Shown piece by piece: positions 22,866 through 29,487 of a stretch of DNA of 64,000 bases. The DNA is from Verrucomicrobiia bacterium DG1235 (lineage in GTDB: Bacteria > Verrucomicrobiota > Verrucomicrobiia > Opitutales > Opitutaceae), in the NCBI GenBank assembly GCA_000155695.1, contig DS990592.1:4855792-4919791 (forward strand), given 5' to 3'. Position numbers and translations under genes: made by a program. The notes under the pieces were generated by a model, which did not search any database, was not told the DNA's origin, and saw only the letters and a program-made list of their open reading frames with translations. How positions within the stretch are numbered: position 1 is the stretch's first letter; each line of letters opens with the position of its first letter.

Positions 22866-23145
22866 TTTTTTCAGGAACGTGTCTCCAGTCGTTGAGTCCA
22901 CTCGAATCGAATCTTTAAACTGGCATCGGGCCTTGCTCGTCATGCTTGGGTAACAGGTTGAATTGTGTCTTCGTGAAGCTTGAAATGTCGAAGTCAAAAG
23001 TTCGTCTCGTTCCTTCGGTTCGTCGGAATCAATTGAAATCTATCTGTCGTGTTCGTTTGGAATGTCGTGGTCGCACTGGCTGAGGATGCTGCTTCCCTCG
23101 ATTCGAAAACCATAAATCTCTTCACCGGTTTGATTCTTTAGTTTC
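22866..23145 (-). other. K6: family-A cassette without a clear gene
   Basis: About 280 bp. The part next to the attC carries the family-A sequences, with a short frame MTSKARCQFKDSIRVDSTTG that continues into the attC. The start-proximal part (CCTCAGCCAGTGCGACCACG) resembles K20. It is therefore a mosaic of the two neighbouring types. No terminator or strong promoter is visible. Confidence 0.55.
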
Positions 23146-23271
23146 GTAGAACGTCAAAGCCACACGATGTCGGCTTCGGTTGAGTTCCCATTTCGGTTGA
23201 GGTTGATATCCAGGGCTTCGTTGTGAAACTGGCGTGCACTTCCCGACATTGTGTGGGCTGCCTGGTTAGCC
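23146..23271 (-). repeat. attC5 (126 bp)
   Basis: Right core gttagcc matches the K5 start. Nearly identical to attC19. Arms gccacacg/gtgtgggc. Confidence 0.92.
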
Positions 23272-23472
23272 AAATAATTCGTGTCTCCAAATGCGGAATA
23301 CACTAGAATCGAATCATTAAACTGGCATAGGACTGGGTTGGTCATCTTAGGGCTAGGGTAACTTGGGTATCGGCTAAGCTTGGGTTCTCTAGGTCAAGAA
23401 GTCTAGTTCACTGTCCGAGGATGTTGCCTCCTTCGGATCAAAAACTCTCTCAATATAATTTTCTTCATAAGT
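23272..23472 (-). other. K5: family-A cassette without a clear gene
   Basis: About 200 bp, nearly identical to K19. It has the same CGAAGGAGGCAACATCCTCG block, AT-rich start, and a 63-residue frame starting MTNPVLCQFNDSILVYSAFG whose second half is attC. One of the few differences from K19 changes Ile to Phe in this frame, so codon use gives no proof of coding. Confidence 0.6.
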
Positions 23473-23598
23473 GGCTAACGCAGAGGCCATACGTGGAGGC
23501 CTCAGTTTGGGTTCCATTTCAAGTTGCTGTTTTCAAGTCTGGGTTCGTAGTGAAAGAGGCGGGCGTTTGCCGGAATTGTATGGGCCGACTTGTTCGAC
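23473..23598 (-). repeat. attC4 (126 bp)
   Basis: Right core gttcgac matches the K4 start. Arms gccatacg/gtatgggc. Confidence 0.9.
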
Positions 23599-23687
23599 CT
23601 ATTTGTTTTTGTATAAACCAGTTGGATTCCTTGGATAGTTGATTTCTTTCTTTGATTGCTTCGAGGATCACTCTTTCTTTGCTTCTT

Positions 23688-23870
23688 TTACTTTGATTCC
23701 TTCGGTTTTTTGTCGAGGTATCGTTGTGGGACGAAAAGCAGTATGATGAAAGCAATGACAGCTAGGTAGAGAGGTCTGTAGTAATCAATTTCACTGCTCT
23801 CTTTGGTCAAAAACTGGAATACCAGAGAACCGATGGATATCCCGAGTACTAGTGCTAATTTAGTTTTCAT
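23688..23870 (-). CDS. K4: small two-helix membrane protein
   Basis: A 60-residue protein with helices KLALVLGISIGSLVFQFL and YLAVIAFIILLFVPQRYL and a basic end (DKKPKESK). It is about the size and layout of K10, and the 85 bp downstream of its stop is homologous to the K10 3' region. The start at 23870 is chosen; the upstream in-frame ATG at 23888 lies in the neighbour's attC. Function unknown. Confidence 0.6.
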   Translation of the reverse strand: MKTKLALVLGISIGSLVFQFLTKESSEIDYYRPLYLAVIAFIILLFVPQRYLDKKPKESK

Positions 23871-23876
23871 TTTTTC

Positions 23877-24002
23877 GTCGAACGTCAAAGACTCACGATG
23901 TCGGCTTCGACTGAGATTCCACGGCTGTTGAGGTTGATTTTCATGGGGTCGTTTTGAAAGCGGCGGGCGTTTGCCGATATTGTGAGCTCTGCCTGGTTCT
24001 AC
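23877..24002 (-). repeat. attC3 (126 bp)
   Basis: Right core gttctac matches the K3 start. Arms gactcacg/gtgagctc. Confidence 0.9.
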
Positions 24003-24271
24003 CCTTTTTCGTTTTCTTCATTTGATTGATTCGAAGTCGATCCATGGGATGAATACAGATATCTTGGGTCTTGGTTATAACCTCGCCGAATCATTTCTTT
24101 CTTCGTTTCTTTCAGAGCCCAACTACGAACTTGTAACCATTTGATAGGGCGCAGAAAGAGGGATGCATCCGTTATTTCTTTCCTTCGTTTTTCGTAAAGC
24201 GATTGAAAAATATCGAATCGTTCACGAAGGAATTCGGGCCTAGTTTCTGGATGAATGATTGTTGAGTTCAT
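23999..24271 (-). CDS. K3: hypothetical basic soluble protein
   Basis: A 90-residue protein, rich in Arg, Lys and Glu, likely helical (FLRERFDIFQSLYEKRRKEI, then WLQVRSWALKETKKEMIRRG), with a polar low-complexity end (SSHGSTSNQSNEENEKG). No membrane segment or signal. The stop coincides with the right core of its attC. I do not recognise the family. It is the second coding cassette from attI and so may be transcribed from the array promoter. Confidence 0.6.
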   Translation of the reverse strand: MNSTIIHPETRPEFLRERFDIFQSLYEKRRKEITDASLFLRPIKWLQVRSWALKETKKEMIRRGYNQDPRYLYSSHGSTSNQSNEENEKG

Positions 24272-24276
24272 TTCTT

Positions 24277-24401
24277 GTAGAACGTGAAGCTGATACGCGA
24301 GGGCCTAGATTGGTGGATGTGAAAGAGTAGGGTGAGATACGTCCTTGCTGCGTCCACAACTCGGGCGCTTGGGCCGAGTTGTATCGAGCGACTGGTTAGC
24401 A
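24277..24401 (-). repeat. attC2 (125 bp)
   Basis: Right core gttagca matches the K2 start. Arms gctgatacg/gtatcgagc; inner aactcggg-cgcttggg-ccgagtt hairpin. Confidence 0.9.
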
Positions 24402-24549
24402 CAACCTTTCATCACAACCTGATCTTTCGTTTCGTTACTTTTCATCTCAACCCAATCCTTCCTGTCGTGTTCGTCTGAATACCTCGTTTCTTTCCGTGTG
24501 TCTCTTCTCCGCTTGTCGCGATAGCTGCCTAAACTTAACGATTACTTTC
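24402..24549 (-). other. K2: very short cassette without a gene
   Basis: Only about 150 bp between sites, with no frame of note on either strand. The plus strand is pyrimidine-rich (tcgtctgaatacctcgtttc). It is the smallest cassette in the array and lies second from attI. Confidence 0.6.
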
Positions 24550-24622
24550 TGCTAACGTCGAGGTGATACGCGAGGATCAGCGCGGAGCGCTGACCGCAGT
24601 TGTATCGACCGTCTGGTTCTGC
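24550..24622 (-). repeat. attC1 (73 bp)
   Basis: Right core gttctgc matches the K1 start. Arms ggtgatacg/gtatcgacc with gatcagcgc-gga-gcgctgacc in the centre. Confidence 0.92.
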
Positions 24623-24626
24623 TTCT

Positions 24627-25565
24627 TCATTTTTCGGGGGGAACGCCTCCCATTGCCTCATACGCTAAGATCACATTCTTGAGTGCTGCTTTCTCTCGGC
24701 TAGAAACCTTTCTGTCGTGATGGTATTGACGTCCTCCATAACGCATCATCGTGTCATCTGAATCAGAAATTTGATTTATTAGATTCCATATTTCTCGATC
24801 TACTGAAACGTCTTTCCACTCCCAGATGCCTCCATATCCGTTGTCGCGTTCCCAGTCATCGAAGAAGTTGTACTTGAGTGTGACTAACTCTCCGTCGACT
24901 TTGAAAGTAGCGGATTCCACAAATAGCCAGTCATCACTGTTGTAGCTCATCTTGAATCTGAGCCAAACTTGGTTTCCCTTTTTTCCGATGTATGCGTGAA
25001 TGTTTTTGACCGCGTTTGTATCTGGTGAGGATCGGTCCTTGAAGAACTCGATCTCTTTTATTTCATCAACTGAACTCTTTAGATTCTTTGTAGCTGCAGC
25101 TAAGGCTATCTTTCTTTCGTTAGCTAACCGTTCTTCTTCGATTCTTTGTTGCTCAAGGTGTTTGGCTTTTTCTTCGGCTAACCGGCTTTCTTCTTCATCT
25201 TTCCTTTTTTGTTCTTCTGCTTCGAGTTCTTTCTGAACAATGATCTCGTAGTCCAATTCAGAAATTAGTTTATTAATTTCGTCACTTTTGAAATTCGAAT
25301 ACTTCTCTTGTAGCTCGAATAACGTATCTTTTGCTTCACTTGGTCTATTCGTGTTTCTCAAGTCTATTGCTTTGGATAACAGAAGGTCAGGTTGATTCTT
25401 AAGCTCGCCGAGTTGTTTCTCTAGCATCGTGATGCGTGATTTGAGTTCACTATTCTCATCGGCAATCTTCGAGTTGCTGAGAACGGTTGAAGCGACAATG
25501 GCGACGATCATACCAACGACCGGTACGACCACTACTATGGTCAGGATGCGTAGAAATGTTTTCAT
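24627..25565 (-). CDS. K1: membrane-anchored coiled-coil protein (first cassette)
   Basis: A 312-residue protein, the largest cassette product. An N-terminal membrane helix (ILTIVVVVPVVGMIVAIVAS) is followed by a short coil (ENSELKSRITMLEKQLGEL), a TPR-like stretch (KAIDLRNTNRPSEAKDTL) and a long Glu/Lys/Arg coiled coil (about residues 105-160, EEQKRKDEEESRLAEEKAK). A C-terminal globular domain of about 150 residues is Trp- and Asp-rich (FFDDWERDNGYGGIWEW). It should project a domain from the membrane. Being next to attI and the Pc-like promoter, it is the cassette most likely to be expressed and most recently acquired. Function unknown. Confidence 0.75.
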   Translation of the reverse strand: MKTFLRILTIVVVVPVVGMIVAIVASTVLSNSKIADENSELKSRITMLEKQLGELKNQPDLLLSKAIDLRNTNRPSEAKDTLFELQEKYSNFKSDEINKLISELDYEIIVQKELEAEEQKRKDEEESRLAEEKAKHLEQQRIEEERLANERKIALAAATKNLKSSVDEIKEIEFFKDRSSPDTNAVKNIHAYIGKKGNQVWLRFKMSYNSDDWLFVESATFKVDGELVTLKYNFFDDWERDNGYGGIWEWKDVSVDREIWNLINQISDSDDTMMRYGGRQYHHDRKVSSREKAALKNVILAYEAMGGVPPEK

Positions 25566-25573
25566 TTATTTTT

Positions 25574-25640
25574 GCAGAACAGTATTATTAACTGTCAAAT
25601 TTGTCGGGATAACCAGCTTTGGTTATCCGTCTAGTTTTTA
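25574..25640 (-). other. attI recombination region
   Basis: The array begins at G^TTCTGC (minus strand), cut between 25579 and 25580. Next to it lie an inverted repeat (ggataacc at 25607, ggttatcc at 25621) and the first copy of a 16-bp direct repeat. This is the expected place of the attachment site for incoming cassettes. The exact outer limit is not defined. Confidence 0.75.
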
Positions 25641-25644
25641 GGGA

Positions 25645-25673
25645 GTTTTACTTATTGAAGTTGCCTTTGTCAA
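25645..25673 (-). promoter_or_regulatory. Candidate cassette promoter (Pc)
   Basis: On the minus strand TTGACA (25668-25673) and TAAAAC (25645-25650) are 17 bp apart and point into the array, about 80 bp before the first start codon. A perfect -35 with a 4/6 -10 makes a reasonable promoter, positioned between attI and the integrase gene where Pc is often found. Confidence 0.65.
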
Positions 25674-25688
25674 CGACTTAGGTAGATT
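25661..25688 (+). promoter_or_regulatory. Possible integrase promoter
   Basis: TTGCCT (25661) and TAGATT (25683) are 16 bp apart on the plus strand, overlapping the candidate Pc in opposite orientation. A weak match only. No clear LexA box is seen. Confidence 0.3.
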
Positions 25689-25759
25689 TGCAGACGGTTA
25701 ACTATAGTAACTGCTACTTTGGTTATCCGTCTGGAATTCAACCTCGAAATTGTGACCGT

Positions 25760-27139
25760 ATGAAGAGCGAATCGAATAGCCCGGAGTGGCTTTGCCGCGC
25801 CCGGGCTCTTTGGCCGTCCGGCAGCGCCCCTGCCGGCCTCGATATGAAATGGAGTCCGGAGTGGATCAAGAAGTTCCTGACCTACCTGGAGAGGAGAAAC
25901 GACGGGGCTCTCCCCGAGGAGACTCCTGGCTACGGTGCCGCCGACTCGTTTGACAGGATGCTCCGGGATAGCTGGAAGCTGGAGGACTGGCGGGTCGACA
26001 GCGCTCGCCGCGCGGTCGATTGGCTGCTAGACGCCGCTTGCTCCCATAGGCCGGAGTCTTCAGCTGCGGAAATGGCGGTGAGGGAGAGGGTGCGCCTTCC
26101 TTCGATGGAGTTGCCAGCCTGGGGAGACATCGAGGAGTATTTTGTCGAGAAGGGCGGGATGGAGGTTTGCGTACGGATCGTCGCGAGAAGAAAGGGGCGA
26201 GCTTTGAAGACGGAGAAGAGCTACGTGACTTGGACGGGACGCCTACGCAGGTGGTGGAAGGTCCAGGGCGTCGGTTCGGTGGGGTTGGAGAGCCGTGAGC
26301 AGGCTGGCGAGGAGCTTGAGCGGGCTATTTCCGGCTTTCTCGACCATATTGCGGTGGTGGAGGGGGTTGCGGTCGCGACTCAGAGGCAGGCACTCAACGC
26401 CTTGATTTTCGCATTCAGGGCGTGTCTGGGCATTGAGCCTGGGTTGCTTCCCGAGTATAGGGGCGCTACGCGCGGGAGGGCTTTGCCAGTGGTACTGTCT
26501 AAGGGCGAAATTGGCAGGTTCCTTGATTGCGTGGAACTTAAGGTGGGGGTTTTGGTGAAACTGCTGTACGGTGGCGGCCTGCGTTTGTCTGAAGCTTTGA
26601 GGTTAAGGGTGAAGGACCTGGACTTCGCTCACGGCAGCGTAGTGGTGCGTGACGGGAAGGGCGGAAAGGATAGAAGGACGACTTTGCCAGCTGGCTTGGT
26701 TGGCCCGTTGCGGGAGCAGTTGAGGAAGGTCAGGGTATTGTTCGATAAGGACAGGGCGGAGGGGCGCGATGGCGTGTATTTGCCGAACAAGCTAGAAAGG
26801 AAGTACCCGAATGCGTCGAGGGAATGGATCTGGCAGTACGTTTTTCCGACGGACAAGCTGGTGAAGGATCCGCGGAGCGAGGCTTTCCGCAGGCATCATT
26901 GGGGAGAGCGAGTGATCCAGAGGGCGGTGAAGGACGCGGCGATGGCGGCGGGTATCCATAAACGTGTGACGCCTCATGTGATGAGGCATTCGTTCGCCAC
27001 TCATTTGCTGGAGGACGGGTACGACATCCGGACGGTGCAGGAGCTGTTGGGGCACGCGTCGGTGGAGACGACGATGATCTATCTGCACGTGATGAATCGT
27101 CCGGGGATGCATGTGAAGAGCCCGTTGGACGGTTCTTAA
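25760..27139 (+). CDS. intI: Integron integrase IntI (tyrosine recombinase)
   Basis: A 459-residue site-specific recombinase that excises and inserts cassettes by acting on folded single-stranded attC and double-stranded attI. The catalytic half is like IntI1: Arg275 ([17 protein letters not shown]), GKGGKDR Lys, His406/Arg409 ([13 protein letters not shown]), His432 (LLGHAS) and nucleophile Tyr441 (TTMIYLHV). The integron-specific patch is present ([18 protein letters not shown], then [12 protein letters not shown]). The SAM-like core-binding domain is at about 125-235 ([16 protein letters not shown]). The extra N-terminal ~110-120 residues are absent from class 1 IntI (337 residues). The ATG at 25760 is chosen over a TTG at 25688, which would place the direct repeat inside the gene. 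Confidence 0.95.
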   Translation: MKSESNSPEWLCRARALWPSGSAPAGLDMKWSPEWIKKFLTYLERRNDGALPEETPGYGAADSFDRMLRDSWKLEDWRVDSARRAVDWLLDAACSHRPESSAAEMAVRERVRLPSMELPAWGDIEEYFVEKGGMEVCVRIVARRKGRALKTEKSYVTWTGRLRRWWKVQGVGSVGLESREQAGEELERAISGFLDHIAVVEGVAVATQRQALNALIFAFRACLGIEPGLLPEYRGATRGRALPVVLSKGEIGRFLDCVELKVGVLVKLLYGGGLRLSEALRLRVKDLDFAHGSVVVRDGKGGKDRRTTLPAGLVGPLREQLRKVRVLFDKDRAEGRDGVYLPNKLERKYPNASREWIWQYVFPTDKLVKDPRSEAFRRHHWGERVIQRAVKDAAMAAGIHKRVTPHVMRHSFATHLLEDGYDIRTVQELLGHASVETTMIYLHVMNRPGMHVKSPLDGS

Positions 27140-27174
27140 GGGGCGCGAGGCGAAATGAGGTGGCCGCGGAGGGA

Positions 27175-27636
27175 CTACTTGCCTTCTTGCTCGTCGCTTT
27201 GCTGCTTGAGCACGCGTTCGAGGATGGAGCTCATGTCTTCGGTGGTGGTGAAGACTTGCTCGGCTACGTAGATGGGGACGTTGTTTTGGAGGGAGAGGAC
27301 GATGGAGTCGCTGGGGCGGGCGTCGAGCTCGATGATCTTGGTGTCCACTTCGTTGCTCATCTCGATGAATATGCGGGCGAAGAATGTGCTCTCTTGCTTG
27401 TCGTTGATGACGATGCGGGAGATCTTGGCCTCGAGGCCGATCAGCATGGATGAGATGAGATCGTGGGTGAGGGGACGTTCTTTTTTGACGCCGTTGATTG
27501 CCATGGAGATGGCGTTGCCGACGCTGTGGTCGACGTAGATGACGAATACCTTGTCGTCGTTTCCGAGGAATACGGCGCATCCGTTAACTGTTGGCATGAC
27601 GCCTTTTACGGTAACTTGGATAACGCTGGTGTTCAT
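27175..27636 (-). CDS. Bifunctional nuclease (BFN/DUF151) family protein
   Basis: A 153-residue cytosolic protein of the DUF151 family. Visible signatures are the strand-rich N terminus, VFVIYVDHSVGNAISMAING, THDLISSMLIGLEAKISRIV and the family hallmark DARPSDSIVLSL, followed by an acidic C-terminal helix region. Family members have been reported to cleave RNA and DNA, and the domain is widely conserved in Verrucomicrobiota and thermophiles. It lies tail-to-tail with the integrase, 35 bp apart, and marks the return to chromosomal backbone. Confidence 0.88.
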   Translation of the reverse strand: MNTSVIQVTVKGVMPTVNGCAVFLGNDDKVFVIYVDHSVGNAISMAINGVKKERPLTHDLISSMLIGLEAKISRIVINDKQESTFFARIFIEMSNEVDTKIIELDARPSDSIVLSLQNNVPIYVAEQVFTTTEDMSSILERVLKQQSDEQEGK

Positions 27637-27782
27637 TTGGGATCTGGCTGCTTGGTCGCCGCGCTCGGGCGCTTAGGTAGTGCTAAAGAGGGATCGGCTG
27701 ATTTGATCAAACATTTAAGCTAAGATTCCCTAAATGTGGAGACTGTAATTTTTTTGGGGCGAATTTTGGGAAGTTGGGTATT

Positions 27783-27834
27783 TTGAATTATGAATTATGA
27801 ATTATGAATTATGAATTGGGAATTGGGTGGTGGG
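27783..27834. repeat. Heptanucleotide tandem repeat (GAATTAT)n
   Basis: Four exact GAATTAT units from 27785, then two GAATTGG units and two more G-rich heptamers. It lies just after the stop of the TolC-like gene. One of several heptamer arrays with different words in this window. Confidence 0.85.
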
Positions 27835-27858
27835 TGATGGGGGCGTTGGAGTTGGTTA

Positions 27859-29208
27859 TTAGGGGTGTTGGATGGTTTCGGCGGCGATGGCGCGGCGGAA
27901 TTGGGCTTTGGCGACGAGGTGCTGGTAGTTGGCTGCGAGGGCGTTGGTGCGGGCTTCGGTGAGGGCGACGCGGGCTTCGAGGACGTCGAGCTGGCTGATG
28001 GAGCCGGTGGTGAAGCGGCTGTCGGCCATGCGGAGGGCTTCCTCGGCTTGCTCGACGACTTTGACGGCGGCTTGGGCGAGCTGGTCGGCTTCTTGGAGGG
28101 CGGAGATGGCTTGTCGGACTTGGACTTCGATGGCCAGGCGGAGGGATTCTTGCTGGATGCGGGATTGCTCGAGCTGGGAAAGGGCTTGGAGCTTTTGGCC
28201 GCGGGTCTTGTTGCCGTCCCAGATGTTCCAGCTGGCTTCGATGCCGATGGTCCAGCCTTCGGGGGCGTCGTCGAAGGCGGATGAGAAGTTGGAGCGTTGC
28301 TTGCCGTAGGTGCCGACGAGGTCGACGGAGGGGCGGCGGCCGGAGTCGGCGATCTTGAGTCCGGCTTCGCGGGCTTTGGTGATGGCGGCGAGTTGCTTGA
28401 GTTCGGCTCGTTCGGCGAGGGCGGTTTGGAGTCCGGTTTCGAGGTCGTAGTCGATGGGTTCGTAGACGAGGGTGTCGGTGAGCTCGGGGACGCGGTTGAG
28501 GTTTAGGGAATCGCGGCGGTAGTTTTGGTAGCCCATGGATTGGCGTAGTTGTTCGATGGAGACGCGGTAGGCTCCTCGGCGGCGGATGAGGGCGGGCTGG
28601 GCGTTGGCGAGAAGGACTTCGGCGCGGAGGACTTCGAAGTCGGAGACGTCGCCGGCTTCGCGGCGGAGTTTGGCGTTGGCGAGGGTTTCTTCGAGGAGCT
28701 GCACGTTTTGTTCTTCGACGCCGATTTGGTCGCGTGAGAGGATGGCGGCGTAGTAGCGGGTGCGGACTTCGAGGAGGGCGTCGAGGATGGTGGACTCGAG
28801 GGAGAGCAGGGCGGACTCGCGGAGGAGGTCTTGGACGTCGAGTGCGGCCTGGATGCCGCCGCCTTCGTAGAGGGCTTGGCGGGCGGAGAGGGTGATGCTC
28901 CAGGATTCTGTGGTGGCGGGGAAGAGGCCGCCGCCGGTGTCGCTGAGTCCTTCGTCGAGCTGGCGGTAGGAGGAGTTGAGGGCGAGGGTGGGCAGGGCGC
29001 GTGATTTGACTTCGACGATGAGGCCTTCTTGTTCGCGGATGGTCTCGAGGGCGGTCTGGATGGCGAAGTTGTGCTCGAGGGCGAATTCGAGGGTGGTCTG
29101 GAGGTCGAGGGTTTGGGGAACCTCGGGCGTGTCTTGGGCTCGCAGGGGAGCGAGGGAGACGACGAGGGTCGCTAAGAGAGCGGCGGCGCGTTTGAATTTT
29201 GGATACAC
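27859..29208 (-). CDS. TolC-family outer membrane efflux protein
   Basis: A 449-residue outer membrane channel of the TolC/OEP family, last gene of the efflux operon. Signal peptide from a GTG start (VYPKFKRAAALLATLVV, cleavage near LRAQ). The mature part has the two OEP repeats: an N-terminal half with LQTTLEFALEHNFAIQTALE and AGDVSDFEVLRAEVLLANAQ, and a second half with ASWNIWDGNKTRGQ and TGSISQLDVLEARVALTEAR. It would trimerise and span the outer membrane and periplasm. The frame is open upstream through a heptamer repeat, so the true start could lie a little further upstream. Confidence 0.9.
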   Translation of the reverse strand: MYPKFKRAAALLATLVVSLAPLRAQDTPEVPQTLDLQTTLEFALEHNFAIQTALETIREQEGLIVEVKSRALPTLALNSSYRQLDEGLSDTGGGLFPATTESWSITLSARQALYEGGGIQAALDVQDLLRESALLSLESTILDALLEVRTRYYAAILSRDQIGVEEQNVQLLEETLANAKLRREAGDVSDFEVLRAEVLLANAQPALIRRRGAYRVSIEQLRQSMGYQNYRRDSLNLNRVPELTDTLVYEPIDYDLETGLQTALAERAELKQLAAITKAREAGLKIADSGRRPSVDLVGTYGKQRSNFSSAFDDAPEGWTIGIEASWNIWDGNKTRGQKLQALSQLEQSRIQQESLRLAIEVQVRQAISALQEADQLAQAAVKVVEQAEEALRMADSRFTTGSISQLDVLEARVALTEARTNALAANYQHLVAKAQFRRAIAAETIQHP

Positions 29209-29330
29209 GGTTGAAAGTGGTGAGTGGTGAGTAGTGAGTAGTGAGTAGTGAGTAGTGAGTAGTGAGTAGTGAGTAGTGAGTAGTGAGTAGTGAGTAGTGA
29301 GTAGTGAGTAGTGAGTGGTGAGGAGTGAGT
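29209..29330. repeat. Heptanucleotide tandem repeat (GAGTAGT)n
   Basis: About 15 consecutive heptamers of the form tgagtag/tgagtgg, ending next to the TolC start codon. The minus strand has no stop in any frame across the repeat, which is why the downstream gene looks longer. Confidence 0.95.
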
Positions 29331-29390
29331 GATTGGGTTGCGTGTCTTTTTTTTCCGCAGATTCCACGGATGGGTGTGTTTTGTTTTTTT

Positions 29391-29475
29391 GACCGCAGAT
29401 GAACGCTGATGTTTGAGAGGAATTTAGTGGCGGCGTGATCGCCTTTTTTTGGAGGGCGACTGATGTCGTTGTGAG
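29391..29475. repeat. Dispersed intergenic repeat, copy 1
   Basis: About 85 bp: gaccgcagatgaacgctgat, then ttagtggcggcgtgatcgcc, a T run and ggagggcgactgatgtcg. The part GGCG-tgat-CGCC-T7 forms a small terminator-like hairpin. Other copies at 32728-32846 and 40905-40993. Confidence 0.85.
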
Positions 29476-29487
29476 TGGGTTGGTGTG

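Larger units (their letters stand above)
25617..25732. repeat. Pair of 16-bp direct repeats exactly 100 bp apart at attI / intI promoter
   Basis: CTTTGGTTATCCGTCT occurs at 25617-25632 and again at 25717-25732. A shorter related inverted form (agacggttaac) lies at 25693. They could be accessory integrase-binding sites, as the direct repeats of attI1 are, or operators for integrase expression. Confidence 0.7.
4111..27139. mobile_element. Chromosomal integron: integrase, attI and 42-cassette array
   Basis: A complete integron. The integrase gene at 25760-27139 reads rightwards. The array reads leftwards from attI (near 25580) to the decayed site near 4120, about 21.4 kb. The 41 clear attC sites have outer cores NNNNAAC...GTTNNNN on the plus strand (or ATC...GAT in eight cassettes) and inner complementary arms such as gccatacg/gtatgggc. 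Site lengths fall into classes of about 60, 68, 73, 97 and 125 bp. The similarity of sites across the array is typical of sedentary chromosomal integrons. Nearly all genes lie on the minus strand, the direction away from attI. Confidence 0.95.

Noticed and set aside
4398..24622. Regularly spaced partly conserved repeats that could be taken for a CRISPR array
   Set aside because: Spacing is irregular (300-1000 bp), the repeats have matched cores and arms typical of attC, most intervals hold genes, and no cas genes are present.
25690..25710. LexA box controlling the integrase
   Set aside because: Sequences such as gttaactatagtaactgc show partial symmetry but do not match a known SOS box; the Verrucomicrobiota LexA motif is not certain.
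29215..29325. Coding of the heptamer repeat as an SLLTTHY-type N-terminal domain of the TolC protein
   Set aside because: The repeat is free of stops in all minus-strand frames, and a good signal peptide starts directly after it at 29208.
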